The notes under the pieces: model-generated | What the model saw: the letters and a program-made list of their open reading frames with translations, nothing else | Databases searched by the model: none | Told to the model about the DNA's origin: nothing | Shown here: positions 8,342-16,935 of the stretch, piece by piece | Position numbering within the stretch: the first letter of the stretch is position 1 | Layout: each line of letters begins with the position of its first letter | Assembly: GCA_963789175.1 (NCBI GenBank) | Contig: CAWBJO010000009.1 | Coordinates: forward strand, 62,001 to 126,000 | Direction: 5' to 3' | DNA from: CAWBJO01 sp963789175 | GTDB taxonomy: Bacteria > Pseudomonadota > Alphaproteobacteria > Rhizobiales > Aestuariivirgaceae | Length of the DNA: 64,000 nucleotides | Program-made: the position numbers and the translations under genes

Positions 8342-8545
8342 ATGGCTACCCAAAAAGATCGTGAGACGCGCTCTGCGGCCACCGATAAGACAGCTTTGGG
8401 AATCATTAAACGAGAAGCCAAACAGAGAGCCGAGCGAACCGCCCGGCTAAAGGCCCTACGGTTGGAGCGCGAGGGGAAAGCAAGTCAGATACCGCCCCAC
8501 CCTCTCCTATTTCAAAAAAATGAGCTCCCCAGTCAGATTGTGTGA
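8342..8545 (+). CDS. Small charged helical protein
   Basis: The 67-residue frame begins MATQKDRETRSAATDKTA and continues as an Arg/Lys/Glu-rich helix (AKQRAERTARLKALRLEREG). This pattern occurs in many small rhizobial proteins of unknown role. An AGGAG lies 15 bases before the ATG, further than ideal. It is downstream of and codirectional with the small basic protein gene. Function unknown. Confidence 0.5.
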   Translation: MATQKDRETRSAATDKTALGIIKREAKQRAERTARLKALRLEREGKASQIPPHPLLFQKNELPSQIV

Positions 8546-8666
8546 GAGGAGTACCACTAAGCGGTCCAGCCGCGAGTTGGCAGCCATTGCCTATCAGCTG
8601 ACAATCAGACAAAGTTTCGTCGAAAAGGAGCGGCTGGTAATCGTTATGCGCGCCTAATTTTACTCA

Positions 8667-9476
8667 CTACGGTCTTATTGCGGTGAACATCCTCACGCCA
8701 TTGGTCATTGTAAACCCTTCTGCGTCTATATAGGGCGCAATTGCTTTGTGAAGCTCACTCAATATGAGCTTACGCCGGTCCGGATCTTGAAGATCGAGGA
8801 TCATTCTCGTTCTGACCAATCCCTTCTCAACTATGTCAATAACCCCCTGTGCGTCCGCCGCAATCCATTGAACATCGAAATCATGGACAACGGGCTCCCT
8901 GAAATTCAGTTTCATCAAGCGCGCCTTTGTGCGGGTGACGTCCGTCAGTTCAAAGAGCGGCGGTCCAGATGGGAGGGGAACAGTTAGATCTGCAAACTTC
9001 TCATAGACCCTGAGAATCAAACCAAGGAAGTGACCACCTTCGGCAGGGCTTCTCCATACCGTGAAAACAAACTGCCCTTCCGGCTTGAGGACACGGCCCA
9101 CTTCCGCAAACACAGCATCCGACCGCTCGAAGTGCAGCGCACCGAAACAGCAAGTGGCCGCATCGAATTGAGCAGTTTTGAATGGAAGCCTCTCGCAATC
9201 AGCTTCAATGAATTCGACATTGCGAACATGGCTTTTCGCAAGCGCAATCATCTCTGGGGCAAAATCCACGGCGGACATGCGGGCTCCGCGCTCGGCTAGC
9301 ATTCCAGCCAGGTGGCCCGTTCCGCACGCAAGGTCGACAACCGTTTTTCCTGCTACGTCGCCCAACTGGCTTAAAATTGGGGCAAAGGCCTGGCGCGTTG
9401 CGCGCAGAACCAATTGATCATATCCCGCGGCGTTCCGCCCCCATCCCTCGCGTTCGAGATCCGTAAAGGTCTGCAT
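8667..9476 (-). CDS. Class I SAM-dependent methyltransferase (UbiE/COQ5-like)
   Basis: The 269-residue protein has the Rossmann SAM-binding signature VVDLACGTGHLAG (motif I, about residues 46-58), an acidic motif II in MSAVDFAPEMI, the FIEADCERLPF segment and the post-motif ...RVLKPEGQFVFTVW. This arrangement is typical of methyltransferase domain 11 enzymes acting on small molecules such as quinones or lipids. The C-terminal 100 residues are variable and would set the substrate, which cannot be inferred here. The start MQTFTDLERE (9476) was chosen over an in-frame codon six residues earlier. The gene is monocistronic. Confidence 0.85.
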   Translation of the reverse strand: MQTFTDLEREGWGRNAAGYDQLVLRATRQAFAPILSQLGDVAGKTVVDLACGTGHLAGMLAERGARMSAVDFAPEMIALAKSHVRNVEFIEADCERLPFKTAQFDAATCCFGALHFERSDAVFAEVGRVLKPEGQFVFTVWRSPAEGGHFLGLILRVYEKFADLTVPLPSGPPLFELTDVTRTKARLMKLNFREPVVHDFDVQWIAADAQGVIDIVEKGLVRTRMILDLQDPDRRKLILSELHKAIAPYIDAEGFTMTNGVRMFTAIRP

Positions 9477-9618
9477 GGAGAAGGCTCCGAGCAAATCAAT
9501 TGCGGGCGGTTTAAATCAAGGACAATGTTACTATAAAACGGCAAGCAATAACAGTGAGCCTGGGGAGATTCTATGGCCGATCTCCGGATTCCGGGATCCA
9601 AGGCATGAGGACCCGCGC

Positions 9619-9843
9619 TCATGTCGGCCGCTTGTGCCGCCGGCGCCAAACGGCGGTGAAATCCCCATAGGCATCGGCGCGGGTTAGCCCAATATCCTGG
9701 AGCTGTCGGTCATCCATCGCTAGCAACTGGCGTCTGGCGCGTGCAATCGACCTGCGGCGCCGCATTAATCCAGCGAGATTCTCATAGAACCTTGCGGGGT
9801 TCTTCAGTGCCGTGAAAAGTGCAAGGGAAACCGACTTTGTCAT
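9619..9843 (-). CDS. DUF1127 (YjiS-like) small protein
   Basis: The 74-residue product starts at the ATG complementary to 9843 with GGGAGGA seven bases upstream. The C-terminal half carries the DUF1127 signature RRQLLAMDDRQLQDIGLTR followed by a short basic tail. DUF1127 proteins are small, arginine-rich and in alphaproteobacteria have been linked to phosphate/carbon metabolism and RNA turnover. The N-terminal region (LALFTALKNPARFYENL) is an amphipathic extension. It stands alone. Confidence 0.85.
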   Translation of the reverse strand: MTKSVSLALFTALKNPARFYENLAGLMRRRRSIARARRQLLAMDDRQLQDIGLTRADAYGDFTAVWRRRHKRPT

Positions 9844-10190
9844 GTATCCTCCCGTCGCCTTGAAGAGCTCCCGACGATGCAATGCATTGCCAATTTGAAT
9901 TTAGTGCGACAGCTAGATCAAATGGTCGTCACGTCGGCTCACGTTTCGGTGAGAAAAAAAATAGGTATGCGAGGGTCGCGGATAACCGCCTGAGAGCTAC
10001 CCTCACCATCGCCCCTACTCTCGGCCCTGCCTTCTACCACTCGTCGTCGACACGACTCCCGAGCGCCTCCACGATAAGCCCATCACATAAACCTCTAGAA
10101 CGTTACCTTGCGACGGAGGAGAGCCCGGCACCACGCGCCTGATTGGCTCGATCCGCGCTATCCTATGCCGTCGCTGACTTCGCCTGACGG
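9844..10190. other. Intergenic stretch, nothing recognised
   Basis: About 350 bases lie between the DUF1127 gene and the SDR remnant. Only short overlapping frames without ribosome sites are present. No hairpin terminator was seen. Confidence 0.5.
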
Positions 10191-10268
10191 AAAGTTTCTG
10201 CCTCACCCTACAGTTTCTACGTCAACGGGGCTATCATCCCGGTGGATGGAGGCTGGCTGGCGCAATGA
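10191..10268 (+). pseudogene. C-terminal remnant of a short-chain dehydrogenase (SDR)
   Basis: One frame reads SFYVNGAIIPVDGGWLAQ and then a stop, which is the typical C-terminal end of classical SDR enzymes (S-F/Y-V-N-G...P-V-D-G-G). Upstream the frame is blocked by a stop at 10185 and no Rossmann motif or YxxxK is present. Only the tail survives, directly before the ABC transporter genes. Confidence 0.6.
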
Positions 10269-10336
10269 GGTAGTTTGTATCACAGAATTGCCGGCCCAGG
10301 CCGATCGAGGTCCGCCGGAATACAGGGAGGAAAGAC

Positions 10337-11179
10337 ATGAAGACGGAAAGCATTCGAATTCTCGGCATCCTGACGATCCTTGCCGTCACGCCGGGTGGCG
10401 CGGACACAGCCTTGGCGGACAAGCTCCAGGACGTATTGGGGCGCGGCAAGCTCGTCGTCGGCACTGGTACCGGCAATCCGCCCTGGCACTTCCGGGACGA
10501 AAAGGGCGATATGGCCGGATTCGACGTCGATATTGCTAAGATCGTCGCCAAGGGCCTGTTCGGCGACGACACGAAGGTCGAATTTGTCAACCAGGGTTCC
10601 GATGCCCGCATTCCGAACATCGTCACTGACAAGGTAGACATCACCTGTCAGTTTATGACGGTGACCGCGGAACGCGCCCAGCAGGTCAACTTCACCATCC
10701 CCTACTACCGCGAAGGCGTCGGCCTCATGCTTGCGGCGGGTGGAAAATATAAGACCCACGACGAGATGAAGTCAGCAGGAAACTCGGTAACCGTGTCGGT
10801 GCTTCAAAACGTCTATGCCGAGGACATGGTCCACCAGGCCTTGCCGGAGGCGAAGGTGGATCAATATGAAAGCGTCGATCTTGCCTATCAGGCGCTCAAC
10901 TCGGGACGTGCCGATGCAGTTGCGACCGACTCCTCGTCGGTCAAATGGTTCATGAAGCAGAATCCGGAGAAGTATGCGGATGCTGGCTTCGGGTGGGGCC
11001 CGCAGACGTATGCCTGCGGCGTTAAGCGGGGAGAGGCCGACTGGCTGAACTTCGTCAACACGGCCCTTCATGAAGCGATGACCGGGGTTGAGTTCGAGAC
11101 TTATGCGAAGTCGTTCGAAACTTGGTTCGGCGAACGTCCGCCCGCACCGCAGATCGGTTTCCCGTCCGAGCTTCGCTAA
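10337..11179 (+). CDS. Amino-acid ABC transporter substrate-binding protein (family 3)
   Basis: The 280-residue protein has a Sec signal peptide (about residues 1-27) and then the SBP_bac_3 fold. It contains GKLVVGTGTGNPPWHF, DMAGFDVDIAKIVAKGLF, a DARIPNIVTDKVDITCQFMTVT segment split across two lobes, and a C-terminal DWLNFVNTALHEA helix. It should bind a polar amino acid or derivative in the periplasm and deliver it to the two permeases encoded downstream. A good ribosome site (GGGAGGA) precedes ATG 10337. Ligand identity cannot be told from the sequence. Confidence 0.9.
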   Translation: MKTESIRILGILTILAVTPGGADTALADKLQDVLGRGKLVVGTGTGNPPWHFRDEKGDMAGFDVDIAKIVAKGLFGDDTKVEFVNQGSDARIPNIVTDKVDITCQFMTVTAERAQQVNFTIPYYREGVGLMLAAGGKYKTHDEMKSAGNSVTVSVLQNVYAEDMVHQALPEAKVDQYESVDLAYQALNSGRADAVATDSSSVKWFMKQNPEKYADAGFGWGPQTYACGVKRGEADWLNFVNTALHEAMTGVEFETYAKSFETWFGERPPAPQIGFPSELR

Positions 11180-11206
11180 GCGCCAAACCATCGGCCGGCA
11201 GCGTCC

Positions 11207-11866
11207 ATGACCTATAATTTTCATTTCGGGGTCATCTGGGCGAATGCCGGCCTCCTGCTCTACGGTCTGGTGCTAGGGCTTGTTCTAGCCCTTGCCGCCC
11301 TGGCGGCAGGGACGGCAATCGGGCTTATATGCGCGTTCCTCGCCAGCGGTCGATCACGGGCCGCCGGGGTCGTCATAGCCACCTATGTCAGCGTCGTACG
11401 CAACCTGCCACTTCTGGTGATTGTACTCTTTGTCTATTTCGCGCTTCCGCGCGTTGGCATTCGCCTAGGGAAGATGGAGAGCTTCGGTGCGTCGCTTGCG
11501 ATCTATGCCGGAGCTTACCTGACCGAGGTATTTCGAGCAGGGCTAGCAGGGGTGCCAAGGGGAGTGATCGACGCCGGGCGGGCGATTGGCCTCGCTCCAA
11601 TCCGTCTGGCGGTCTTCGTCACGTTGCCCCTACTCCTTCGCAACGTTCTGCCGGCGCTTGGGACGACCTTCATTTCGTTGTTCAAAGATACTTCGATTGC
11701 GGCAACAATCGCCATTCCCGAACTAACTTACCAAGCACGCAAGATCAACGTTGAGACGTTCAGGGTCGCGGAGGCCTGGCTTGCGGCATCCACCCTATAT
11801 ATCAGCACCTGCCTTGCTCTTGCGGCCCTGCTCAGATGGGCCGAGGCCCGGTTTCCCAAATACTGA
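11207..11866 (+). CDS. Amino-acid ABC transporter permease (HisM family)
   Basis: The 219-residue inner-membrane protein has about five hydrophobic segments and the family EAA loop (EVFRAGLAGVPRGVIDAGRAIGL), which contacts the ATPase. The VVRNLPLLVIVLFVYF segment is typical of HisM/GlnP permeases. It starts 27 bases after the binding-protein gene and is followed after seven bases by a second, related permease, so a heterodimeric channel is expected. Confidence 0.88.
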   Translation: MTYNFHFGVIWANAGLLLYGLVLGLVLALAALAAGTAIGLICAFLASGRSRAAGVVIATYVSVVRNLPLLVIVLFVYFALPRVGIRLGKMESFGASLAIYAGAYLTEVFRAGLAGVPRGVIDAGRAIGLAPIRLAVFVTLPLLLRNVLPALGTTFISLFKDTSIAATIAIPELTYQARKINVETFRVAEAWLAASTLYISTCLALAALLRWAEARFPKY

Positions 11867-11873
11867 AACGGAA

Positions 11874-12533
11874 ATGCAGCAATTCCTACACGAGTTATCC
11901 ATCGCCATCGGACCGCTGACATACGGACTCCTTTTAACGGCGTGGATTTCGCTCGTGGTCGTCATCGCAGGATCGATCCTAGGCGCCTTGCTTGGCATGG
12001 CACTGACATATGGACCGTTGATCGCCAAGGCCGCCATCCGAGTCTATGTTGACGTGGTTCGCGGCACACCCGTCCTGGTGCTGATCCTCGCCACCTACTA
12101 TCTTCTGGCAATTGCCGGCGTGAACTTCACCGCCGTGCAGTCTGGCCTCGTTGCACTGTCCGTTTTCTGCAGCGCTCACATGGCGGAAGTTGTACGGGGG
12201 GCCCTACAGGCAATCCCGAGAACCCAAATCGAAGCAGGGCGCAGCATCGGCCTCACGTTTTCCAGAATCCTTCTTTACGTGCTCCTACCACAGGCGCTGC
12301 GGCAAATCCTACCGGTCTGGATCAATACCGGCACAGAACTTGTGAAAGCGTCATCCCTCCTTTCAGTCATCGGGGTAGGCGAATTGCTGCTCAAGACCCA
12401 GGAGGTTGTCGGCCGCAATTTCATGACGCTGGAGTTCTACGCCTTGTGCGGGCTTCTCTACTTTGCAATTAACTTCAGCATTGAGCACCTCGGCAAATGG
12501 GCGGAACGACGACTCTACAGACGGAACGCATGA
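11874..12533 (+). CDS. Amino-acid ABC transporter permease (HisM family), second subunit
   Basis: This 219-residue paralogue of the preceding permease has VVRGTPVLVLILATYYLL and an EAA loop (EVVRGALQAIPRTQIEAGRSIGL). The frame extends upstream, but ATG 11874 (MQQFLHELS) lies seven bases after the previous stop and places the first membrane helix at the N-terminus as in relatives. Its stop overlaps the ATPase start (ATGA), indicating translational coupling. Confidence 0.88.
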   Translation: MQQFLHELSIAIGPLTYGLLLTAWISLVVVIAGSILGALLGMALTYGPLIAKAAIRVYVDVVRGTPVLVLILATYYLLAIAGVNFTAVQSGLVALSVFCSAHMAEVVRGALQAIPRTQIEAGRSIGLTFSRILLYVLLPQALRQILPVWINTGTELVKASSLLSVIGVGELLLKTQEVVGRNFMTLEFYALCGLLYFAINFSIEHLGKWAERRLYRRNA

Positions 12534-13294
12534 GCCCACTTCTCTCGATCCGATCACTCTGCAAACGGTTCGGCAAGCACACTGTGCTCGACCAAGTGGA
12601 GCTCAACCTCGAGGACGGAGAGATCGTGTCCATCATTGGTGCAAGCGGCTCTGGCAAGACGACCCTGCTTCGCTGCATCAACTTGCTCGAGGAATTCGAT
12701 TCCGGCGAGATCATGCTCGACGGCGCTACGATCGGCTACCGGACACACAATGGAAAACGGACAAGGCTCGGTGAAGCGGCGCTGACGAGGCAGCGCCAGC
12801 GAATGGGCATGGTCTTCCAGAGCTACAATCTGTTCCCACACCTCACCGCTGGCGGAAACATAATGCTCGGGCTTACCAAGGTACGCGGTCTGGCGCGGCT
12901 GGAAGCAAAAGCGAAGGCAAGCGAATGGCTGGCCCGCGTGGGGCTCAAGGAACGCGTCGACCACTATCCAAACCAGCTCTCCGGCGGCCAGCAGCAGCGT
13001 GTCGCCATTGCGCGCGCCTTCGCCATGTCGCCCCGCCTCGTATTGCTGGATGAGATCACTTCTGCGCTTGATCCGGAACTCGTCCAGGAAGTGCTGCAGA
13101 CAATCAGGTCGCTCGCTGGACAGGGAACGGCGATGCTCATCGTGACACACGAAATGCGATTTGCTCGTGACACTTCTGACCGACTCATCTTCATGGCCGA
13201 TGGAAAGGTGGCGGAAACGGGAAAGCCGAGGAAATTGTTCGCGGATCCGCAGACGAAGCGGCTTAGGGATTTTCTCAAGAACGCAAATATCTGA
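12530..13294 (+). CDS. Amino-acid ABC transporter ATP-binding protein
   Basis: The 254-residue ATPase has Walker A GASGSGKTT, a Q-loop in MVFQSYNLFPH, signature LSGGQQQRVAIARA, Walker B LVLLDEITSALD and an H-loop in VTHEM. A DEIT rather than DEPT sequence follows the Walker B aspartate, which is common in this subgroup. It couples to the two upstream permeases. Start MSPLLSIR overlaps the permease stop by four bases; an upstream in-frame ATG would create a larger overlap. Confidence 0.9.
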   Translation: MSPLLSIRSLCKRFGKHTVLDQVELNLEDGEIVSIIGASGSGKTTLLRCINLLEEFDSGEIMLDGATIGYRTHNGKRTRLGEAALTRQRQRMGMVFQSYNLFPHLTAGGNIMLGLTKVRGLARLEAKAKASEWLARVGLKERVDHYPNQLSGGQQQRVAIARAFAMSPRLVLLDEITSALDPELVQEVLQTIRSLAGQGTAMLIVTHEMRFARDTSDRLIFMADGKVAETGKPRKLFADPQTKRLRDFLKNANI

Positions 13295-13806
13295 CGTTCA
13301 ATGCATGCCCCTATCCTTTTTATAACGGTATAGCTCGGATGTAGCTGACAACCCACTAGCTGGTGTCAGGAGTGTGGACTCAGCCAGAAGGTGCTCTCGA
13401 TCCCGTTCCTACAAATCTCCAGTGGGCTTCCGTGCGGATTCGAGCGTGGATGTCCACGCTTCGCATAGCAATAGCGCCGCCTGAAGCAGCCAAGAGGAGC
13501 TTCACGCGCGCTGACAGTTCACCGGTGTTGCCGAACGAAGAAATGGAAATAGAGCCCCTGTTACCGGTCGCGGCTCTGATACGAGCCGATCATCACTTGC
13601 GACTTTCACTCGGAGGCGCAGATACGGGGTTCTTTCCAACCTTGATGGGAGACAAACCTGCATCCTGGGGTGTGTCGTACGGTGGCTCGAAAAGCTAAGG
13701 CTGACGAAACCCCCTCAGACCCTGGATGTATCCCTGAACCGCGCTACGCCTACTTTTTTCAAAGCCCAAGTGAACGGCAAAATTGCCCAAAGGCCCCAGA
13801 GCACGC
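13295..13806. other. Intergenic stretch, nothing recognised
   Basis: About 510 bases follow the ABC transporter operon without a clear terminator. Overlapping frames (for example 13363-13698) lack ribosome sites and protein-like features. Confidence 0.5.
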
Positions 13807-13923
13807 TCACTTTTTTTGCCTAGTCTTCGGCTCGGGTTCCGACTTTGACAACAGATCCCATTTGCCCGTGAACCGTTTCCGCAATTTCCTGCGAAGCTCA
13901 ATGAGCTGGCGAGTGGTGAGCAT
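13807..13923 (-). CDS. Short paralogue (38 codons) of the ORF at 8019
   Basis: The frame begins MLTTRQLIELRRKLRKRF and ends KTRQKK. It matches the C-terminal 37 codons of the 8019 ORF, joined in frame directly to its first two codons, so 54 codons are absent. DNA identity over the shared coding part is roughly 84 percent by eye. Being basic and helical, it may bind nucleic acid or be a non-functional deletion derivative. Confidence 0.4.
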   Translation of the reverse strand: MLTTRQLIELRRKLRKRFTGKWDLLSKSEPEPKTRQKK

Positions 13924-14021
13924 CGTCAGAATGAGTGCCCGGCCTCCGACGCGACTTGAATCCTCATCGGGTTCTTAGTCGCGCAAAGCACAGTGTCGCC
14001 GTGTGCCCAGCTTTAGGCGTG
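13918..14021 (-). repeat. Duplicated leader element, copy 2 (inverted)
   Basis: This is the inverted counterpart of 7921-8024, with 101 of 104 bases identical by eye. It leads into the short paralogue ending at 13807. Identity stops sharply at 14021. Confidence 0.7.
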
Positions 14022-14386
14022 ACGCCCTAACTGAAGCGTTAATGCGAGCGATGATGTGGTTAAGCAGGGTTTCCTGGGACTTTTTTATGGGCATTAGAAA
14101 GTCCAGCCTTGAATGAAGAATAGACATACCAAAAGCTAGCGTGATCAATTCTAGAGTTCCCCTGCCTTGCCAGTTGTTCAAAGGGTGTAGATGCTAGCGT
14201 CGTTATCGAGAAATGGGGTTGCTGAGGAACCGGCAATCGGTCCGCTGAAGACATACCTTCCCGATGACGCTTCAGCCTGCCCAACGACGGTATGAATTCG
14301 GGTTGTGCGATTTGCCACAGAATCAGTTTTAGATGGTTGTTAGAACGAGCCACTGATTGCAACAACGTAAAACTACGGAGACCACA
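14022..14386. other. Intergenic stretch, nothing recognised
   Basis: About 365 bases without a credible gene lie upstream of the small secreted protein. No sigma-factor consensus was recognised with confidence. Confidence 0.45.
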
Positions 14387-14578
14387 ATGAAGACGATCAT
14401 GTTTGCAACCATCTTGCTAAGTATCGTTGCCGCTCCGGTAGCCGCCGGTGGTTTTCCTGAGAAAAAGTGGGACCAGGTAACTTCCAATGGTAGCTCTAAA
14501 AATTCTGCGACGAGCTACTCATTGTCAGCACCGAACATGGCGGAGTCTGTAAAGCCGATATTTTCGCCGAACCGCTAG
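14387..14578 (+). CDS. Small secreted protein of unknown function
   Basis: The 63-residue product starts MKTIMFATILLSIVAAPVAA, a clear Sec signal peptide with cleavage after Ala-Ala near residue 20. The mature 43 residues are Ser/Asn-rich with no Cys and no recognised domain. A perfect terminator directly follows the stop, so this is very likely a real monocistronic gene. Function unknown. Confidence 0.6.
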   Translation: MKTIMFATILLSIVAAPVAAGGFPEKKWDQVTSNGSSKNSATSYSLSAPNMAESVKPIFSPNR

Positions 14579-14593
14579 ACAAAAGACATTCAG

Positions 14594-14626
14594 AAGAGGT
14601 TCGAGGTTTCACTCGAACCTCTTTCT
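14594..14626 (+). terminator. Rho-independent terminator
   Basis: A perfect stem AGAGGTTCGAG / CTCGAACCTCT (14595-14605 with 14612-14622) and a six-base loop are followed by TTCTCT. It lies 16 bases after the small secreted protein gene. Confidence 0.85.
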
Positions 14627-14681
14627 CTACTACTACTTCGTATTATAGCTAAGGCTAGTTTGAAGTGATCCCGCAAGCCAG

Positions 14682-14804
14682 GTGCTGATCAGAGCCAACC
14701 GCGGGAAGATTCCGATCATCGATCGCCCGGCCTTGGAGGAACTCGCCGGAGAGTTCTACGGGATCGCCGAACGGGAATATCAACATCGCCTCGGCCCGAC
14801 ATAG
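14682..14804 (+). CDS. Short ORF or gene remnant
   Basis: A GTG-started frame reads VLIRANRGKIPIIDRPALEE and continues LAGEFYGIAEREYQHRLG to a stop. Composition and helix pattern look protein-like and differ from surrounding noncoding DNA, but no family is recognised and the ribosome site is weak. It may be the C-terminal end of a lost gene. Confidence 0.3.
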   Translation: MLIRANRGKIPIIDRPALEELAGEFYGIAEREYQHRLGPT

Positions 14805-14838
14805 GAACGTTCCATCGTTCGATCAGGCTCAGTTGAAA

Positions 14839-15030
14839 CTAGCCGGAGATCTGCTTCCGCATTGCCTTAAACACCTTGTTTAAGCTCGCCTGCCATTCCT
14901 TGGCCTCGGTGTCGATGGAATTCTTGCAATTTGGGCAGGCGAACTTGTCCCCCATGAAGCTGCCAACGGGCTTCACATCCTGAATGAAACAATGCGGGCA
15001 TTCATACTGGATGTCGAACTGACCAAACAT
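14839..15030 (-). CDS. Small zinc-ribbon protein
   Basis: The 63-residue product has two CxxC knuckles, CPHC (11-14) and CPNC (32-35), separated by 17 residues. This is the classical arrangement of a single zinc ribbon, followed by a helical tail (EWQASLNKVFKAMRKQ). Such minimal ribbons bind nucleic acid or partner proteins. It lies on the same strand as groESL, downstream of groEL and its putative terminator, so it is probably transcribed separately. Confidence 0.6.
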   Translation of the reverse strand: MFGQFDIQYECPHCFIQDVKPVGSFMGDKFACPNCKNSIDTEAKEWQASLNKVFKAMRKQISG

Positions 15031-15167
15031 TGGAGCATGCCTCTATGATGGAGATGGTTCAGTAAGCTAATGAAGTAGATTCGCCAACCGCTGTCATTGA
15101 TCGTTCACAAGTCGGGGAACGTCCGGGCTTGCGCGTGTGCGATTTTCTTGGGTCGATTTTCGTTTAG

Positions 15168-15202
15168 ATTGGCGGGCCGGCACCTACGCCCGGCCCGCCA
15201 AT
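15168..15202 (-). terminator. GC-rich hairpin downstream of groEL
   Basis: A perfect 13-bp inverted repeat (ATTGGCGGGCCGG at 15168-15180 with CCGGCCCGCCAAT at 15190-15202) lies 48 bases beyond the groEL stop. A clean T tract is missing on the minus strand, so it may act as a terminator or as a 3' RNA stabiliser. Confidence 0.6.
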
Positions 15203-15250
15203 CACTTCTCCTCCACAATTGTCTTCTGCCAATCCAATGTAATCATCTGA

Positions 15251-16885
15251 TCAATAATCCATTCCACCCATGCCGCCACCTGCAGGCATCCCAGGACCCT
15301 TGCTGTCTTGCGGCGACTCGGCGACCATCGCTTCGGTCGTTATGAGAAGTGCTGCGACTGAAGCCGCATCTTGAAGCGCTACGCGGACCACTTTGGTGGG
15401 ATCGATGATGCCGCTTTCCACCATGTCGACGTACTCTTCGTTCTGAGCATCAAAACCGAAGTTGCCAGATTTCTCCAGTACCCTGCCCACGACGATCGAG
15501 CCTTCGACACCCGCATTCTCGACGATCTGTCGGATCGGTGATTCAATGGCCTTGGATACGATGTTTATGCCCGCCTGAATGTCGGGATTGTCGGAGCTTA
15601 GCGCCTGTACGGCCTTCTTTGCCCTGAGCAATGCGACACCGCCGCCTGGAACTATGCCTTCTTCAACAGCAGCGCGTGTCGCGTTCAGAGCATCATCTAC
15701 CCGATCCTTGCGATCTTTTACTTCCACTTCTGTGGCACCGCCAACTTTGATGACGGCGACGCCGCCGGCGAGTTTGGCAAGCCGTTCTTGCAACTTTTCC
15801 TTGTCATAGTCGGAAGTCGTCTCTTCAATCTGTGCCTTGATTTGTGTGATCCGGCCTGCGATGTCGGGTTTCTTGCCCGCACCCCCGACAATCGTTGTGG
15901 CCTCCTTGTCGATCCGCGCCCGTTTGGCGCGACCAAGCATGGCGAGATCAACGTTCTCAAGCTTGATGCCAAGATCCTCCGAAATAAGCTGGCCGCCAGT
16001 GAGAACTGCGATGTCCTCGAGCATCGCCTTGCGCCGATCGCCGAAGCCGGGAGCCTTGACAGCTGCGACTTTCAGACCACCGCGCAACTTGTTCACAACG
16101 AGGGTCGCAAGCGCCTCCCCTTCCACGTCTTCCGAGACTATCAAGAGCGGCTTGCCTGATTGAACGACAGCCTCGAGGATCGGCAGCATCGACTGCAGGT
16201 TCGAGAGCTTCTTCTCATGGAGGAGAATGTAGGGTTCCTCGAGTTCGGCCACCATCTTGTCAGCGTTGGTGATGAAGTAGGGCGAAAGATAGCCGCGATC
16301 GAACTGCATCCCGTCCACCACGTCGAGCTCGAAGCCGAGAGCCTTGGACTCCTCGACAGTAATCACCCCTTCATTGCCGACCTTTTTCATGGCTTCAGCG
16401 ATCATTTCGCCGATTTCTTTGTCACCGTTTGCAGCGATTGTTCCGACCTGAGAGATCTCATCCGACGACTTGATCTTCTTGGTCTGTTTCTTGAGGTTCT
16501 CAACTACAGCTGCAACGGCCATCTCGACGCCGCGCTTGAGATCCATTGGGTTCATTCCGGCTGATACATACTTTGCACCTTCCCGCACAATTGCCTGGGT
16601 CAGTACCGTTGCAGTCGTTGTGCCGTCGCCGGCTTCATCATTGGTCTTTGAGGCGACTTCGCGCACCATCTGGGCGCCCATGTTCTCGAACTTGTCCTCG
16701 AGCTCGATCTCCTTGGCGACCGTTACGCCGTCCTTGGTGGTCCGCGGCGCGCCGAATGACTTGTCGATGACGACGTTGCGACCCTTCGGGCCCAGAGTAA
16801 CCTTTACCGCATTGGCTAGTATATCGACGCCACGCAGCATCCGTTCACGAGCGTCCGTTCCAAATTTTACTGTCTTGGCAGCCAT
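15251..16885 (-). CDS. groL: Chaperonin GroEL (60 kDa subunit)
   Basis: The 544-residue chaperonin shows the full family pattern: MAAKTVKFGTDARERML, the ATP-binding motif GDGTTTATVL near residue 87, an apical domain, IVPGGGVALLRA, and the C-terminal Gly/Met repeat GGGMGGMDY. It forms the 14-mer that folds client proteins with GroES and ATP. AAGGAG precedes the ATG. It lies 50 bases behind groES in one operon under a CIRCE element. Rhizobia usually hold several groESL copies; this one, in an accessory-looking region, may be a secondary copy, but that is inference. Confidence 0.97.
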   Translation of the reverse strand: MAAKTVKFGTDARERMLRGVDILANAVKVTLGPKGRNVVIDKSFGAPRTTKDGVTVAKEIELEDKFENMGAQMVREVASKTNDEAGDGTTTATVLTQAIVREGAKYVSAGMNPMDLKRGVEMAVAAVVENLKKQTKKIKSSDEISQVGTIAANGDKEIGEMIAEAMKKVGNEGVITVEESKALGFELDVVDGMQFDRGYLSPYFITNADKMVAELEEPYILLHEKKLSNLQSMLPILEAVVQSGKPLLIVSEDVEGEALATLVVNKLRGGLKVAAVKAPGFGDRRKAMLEDIAVLTGGQLISEDLGIKLENVDLAMLGRAKRARIDKEATTIVGGAGKKPDIAGRITQIKAQIEETTSDYDKEKLQERLAKLAGGVAVIKVGGATEVEVKDRKDRVDDALNATRAAVEEGIVPGGGVALLRAKKAVQALSSDNPDIQAGINIVSKAIESPIRQIVENAGVEGSIVVGRVLEKSGNFGFDAQNEEYVDMVESGIIDPTKVVRVALQDAASVAALLITTEAMVAESPQDSKGPGMPAGGGMGGMDY

Positions 16886-16935
16886 GTTTAGGCTCCTTCC
16901 AAATTGCGTTGAGTATAAATTCTGGAAATAGTCAG

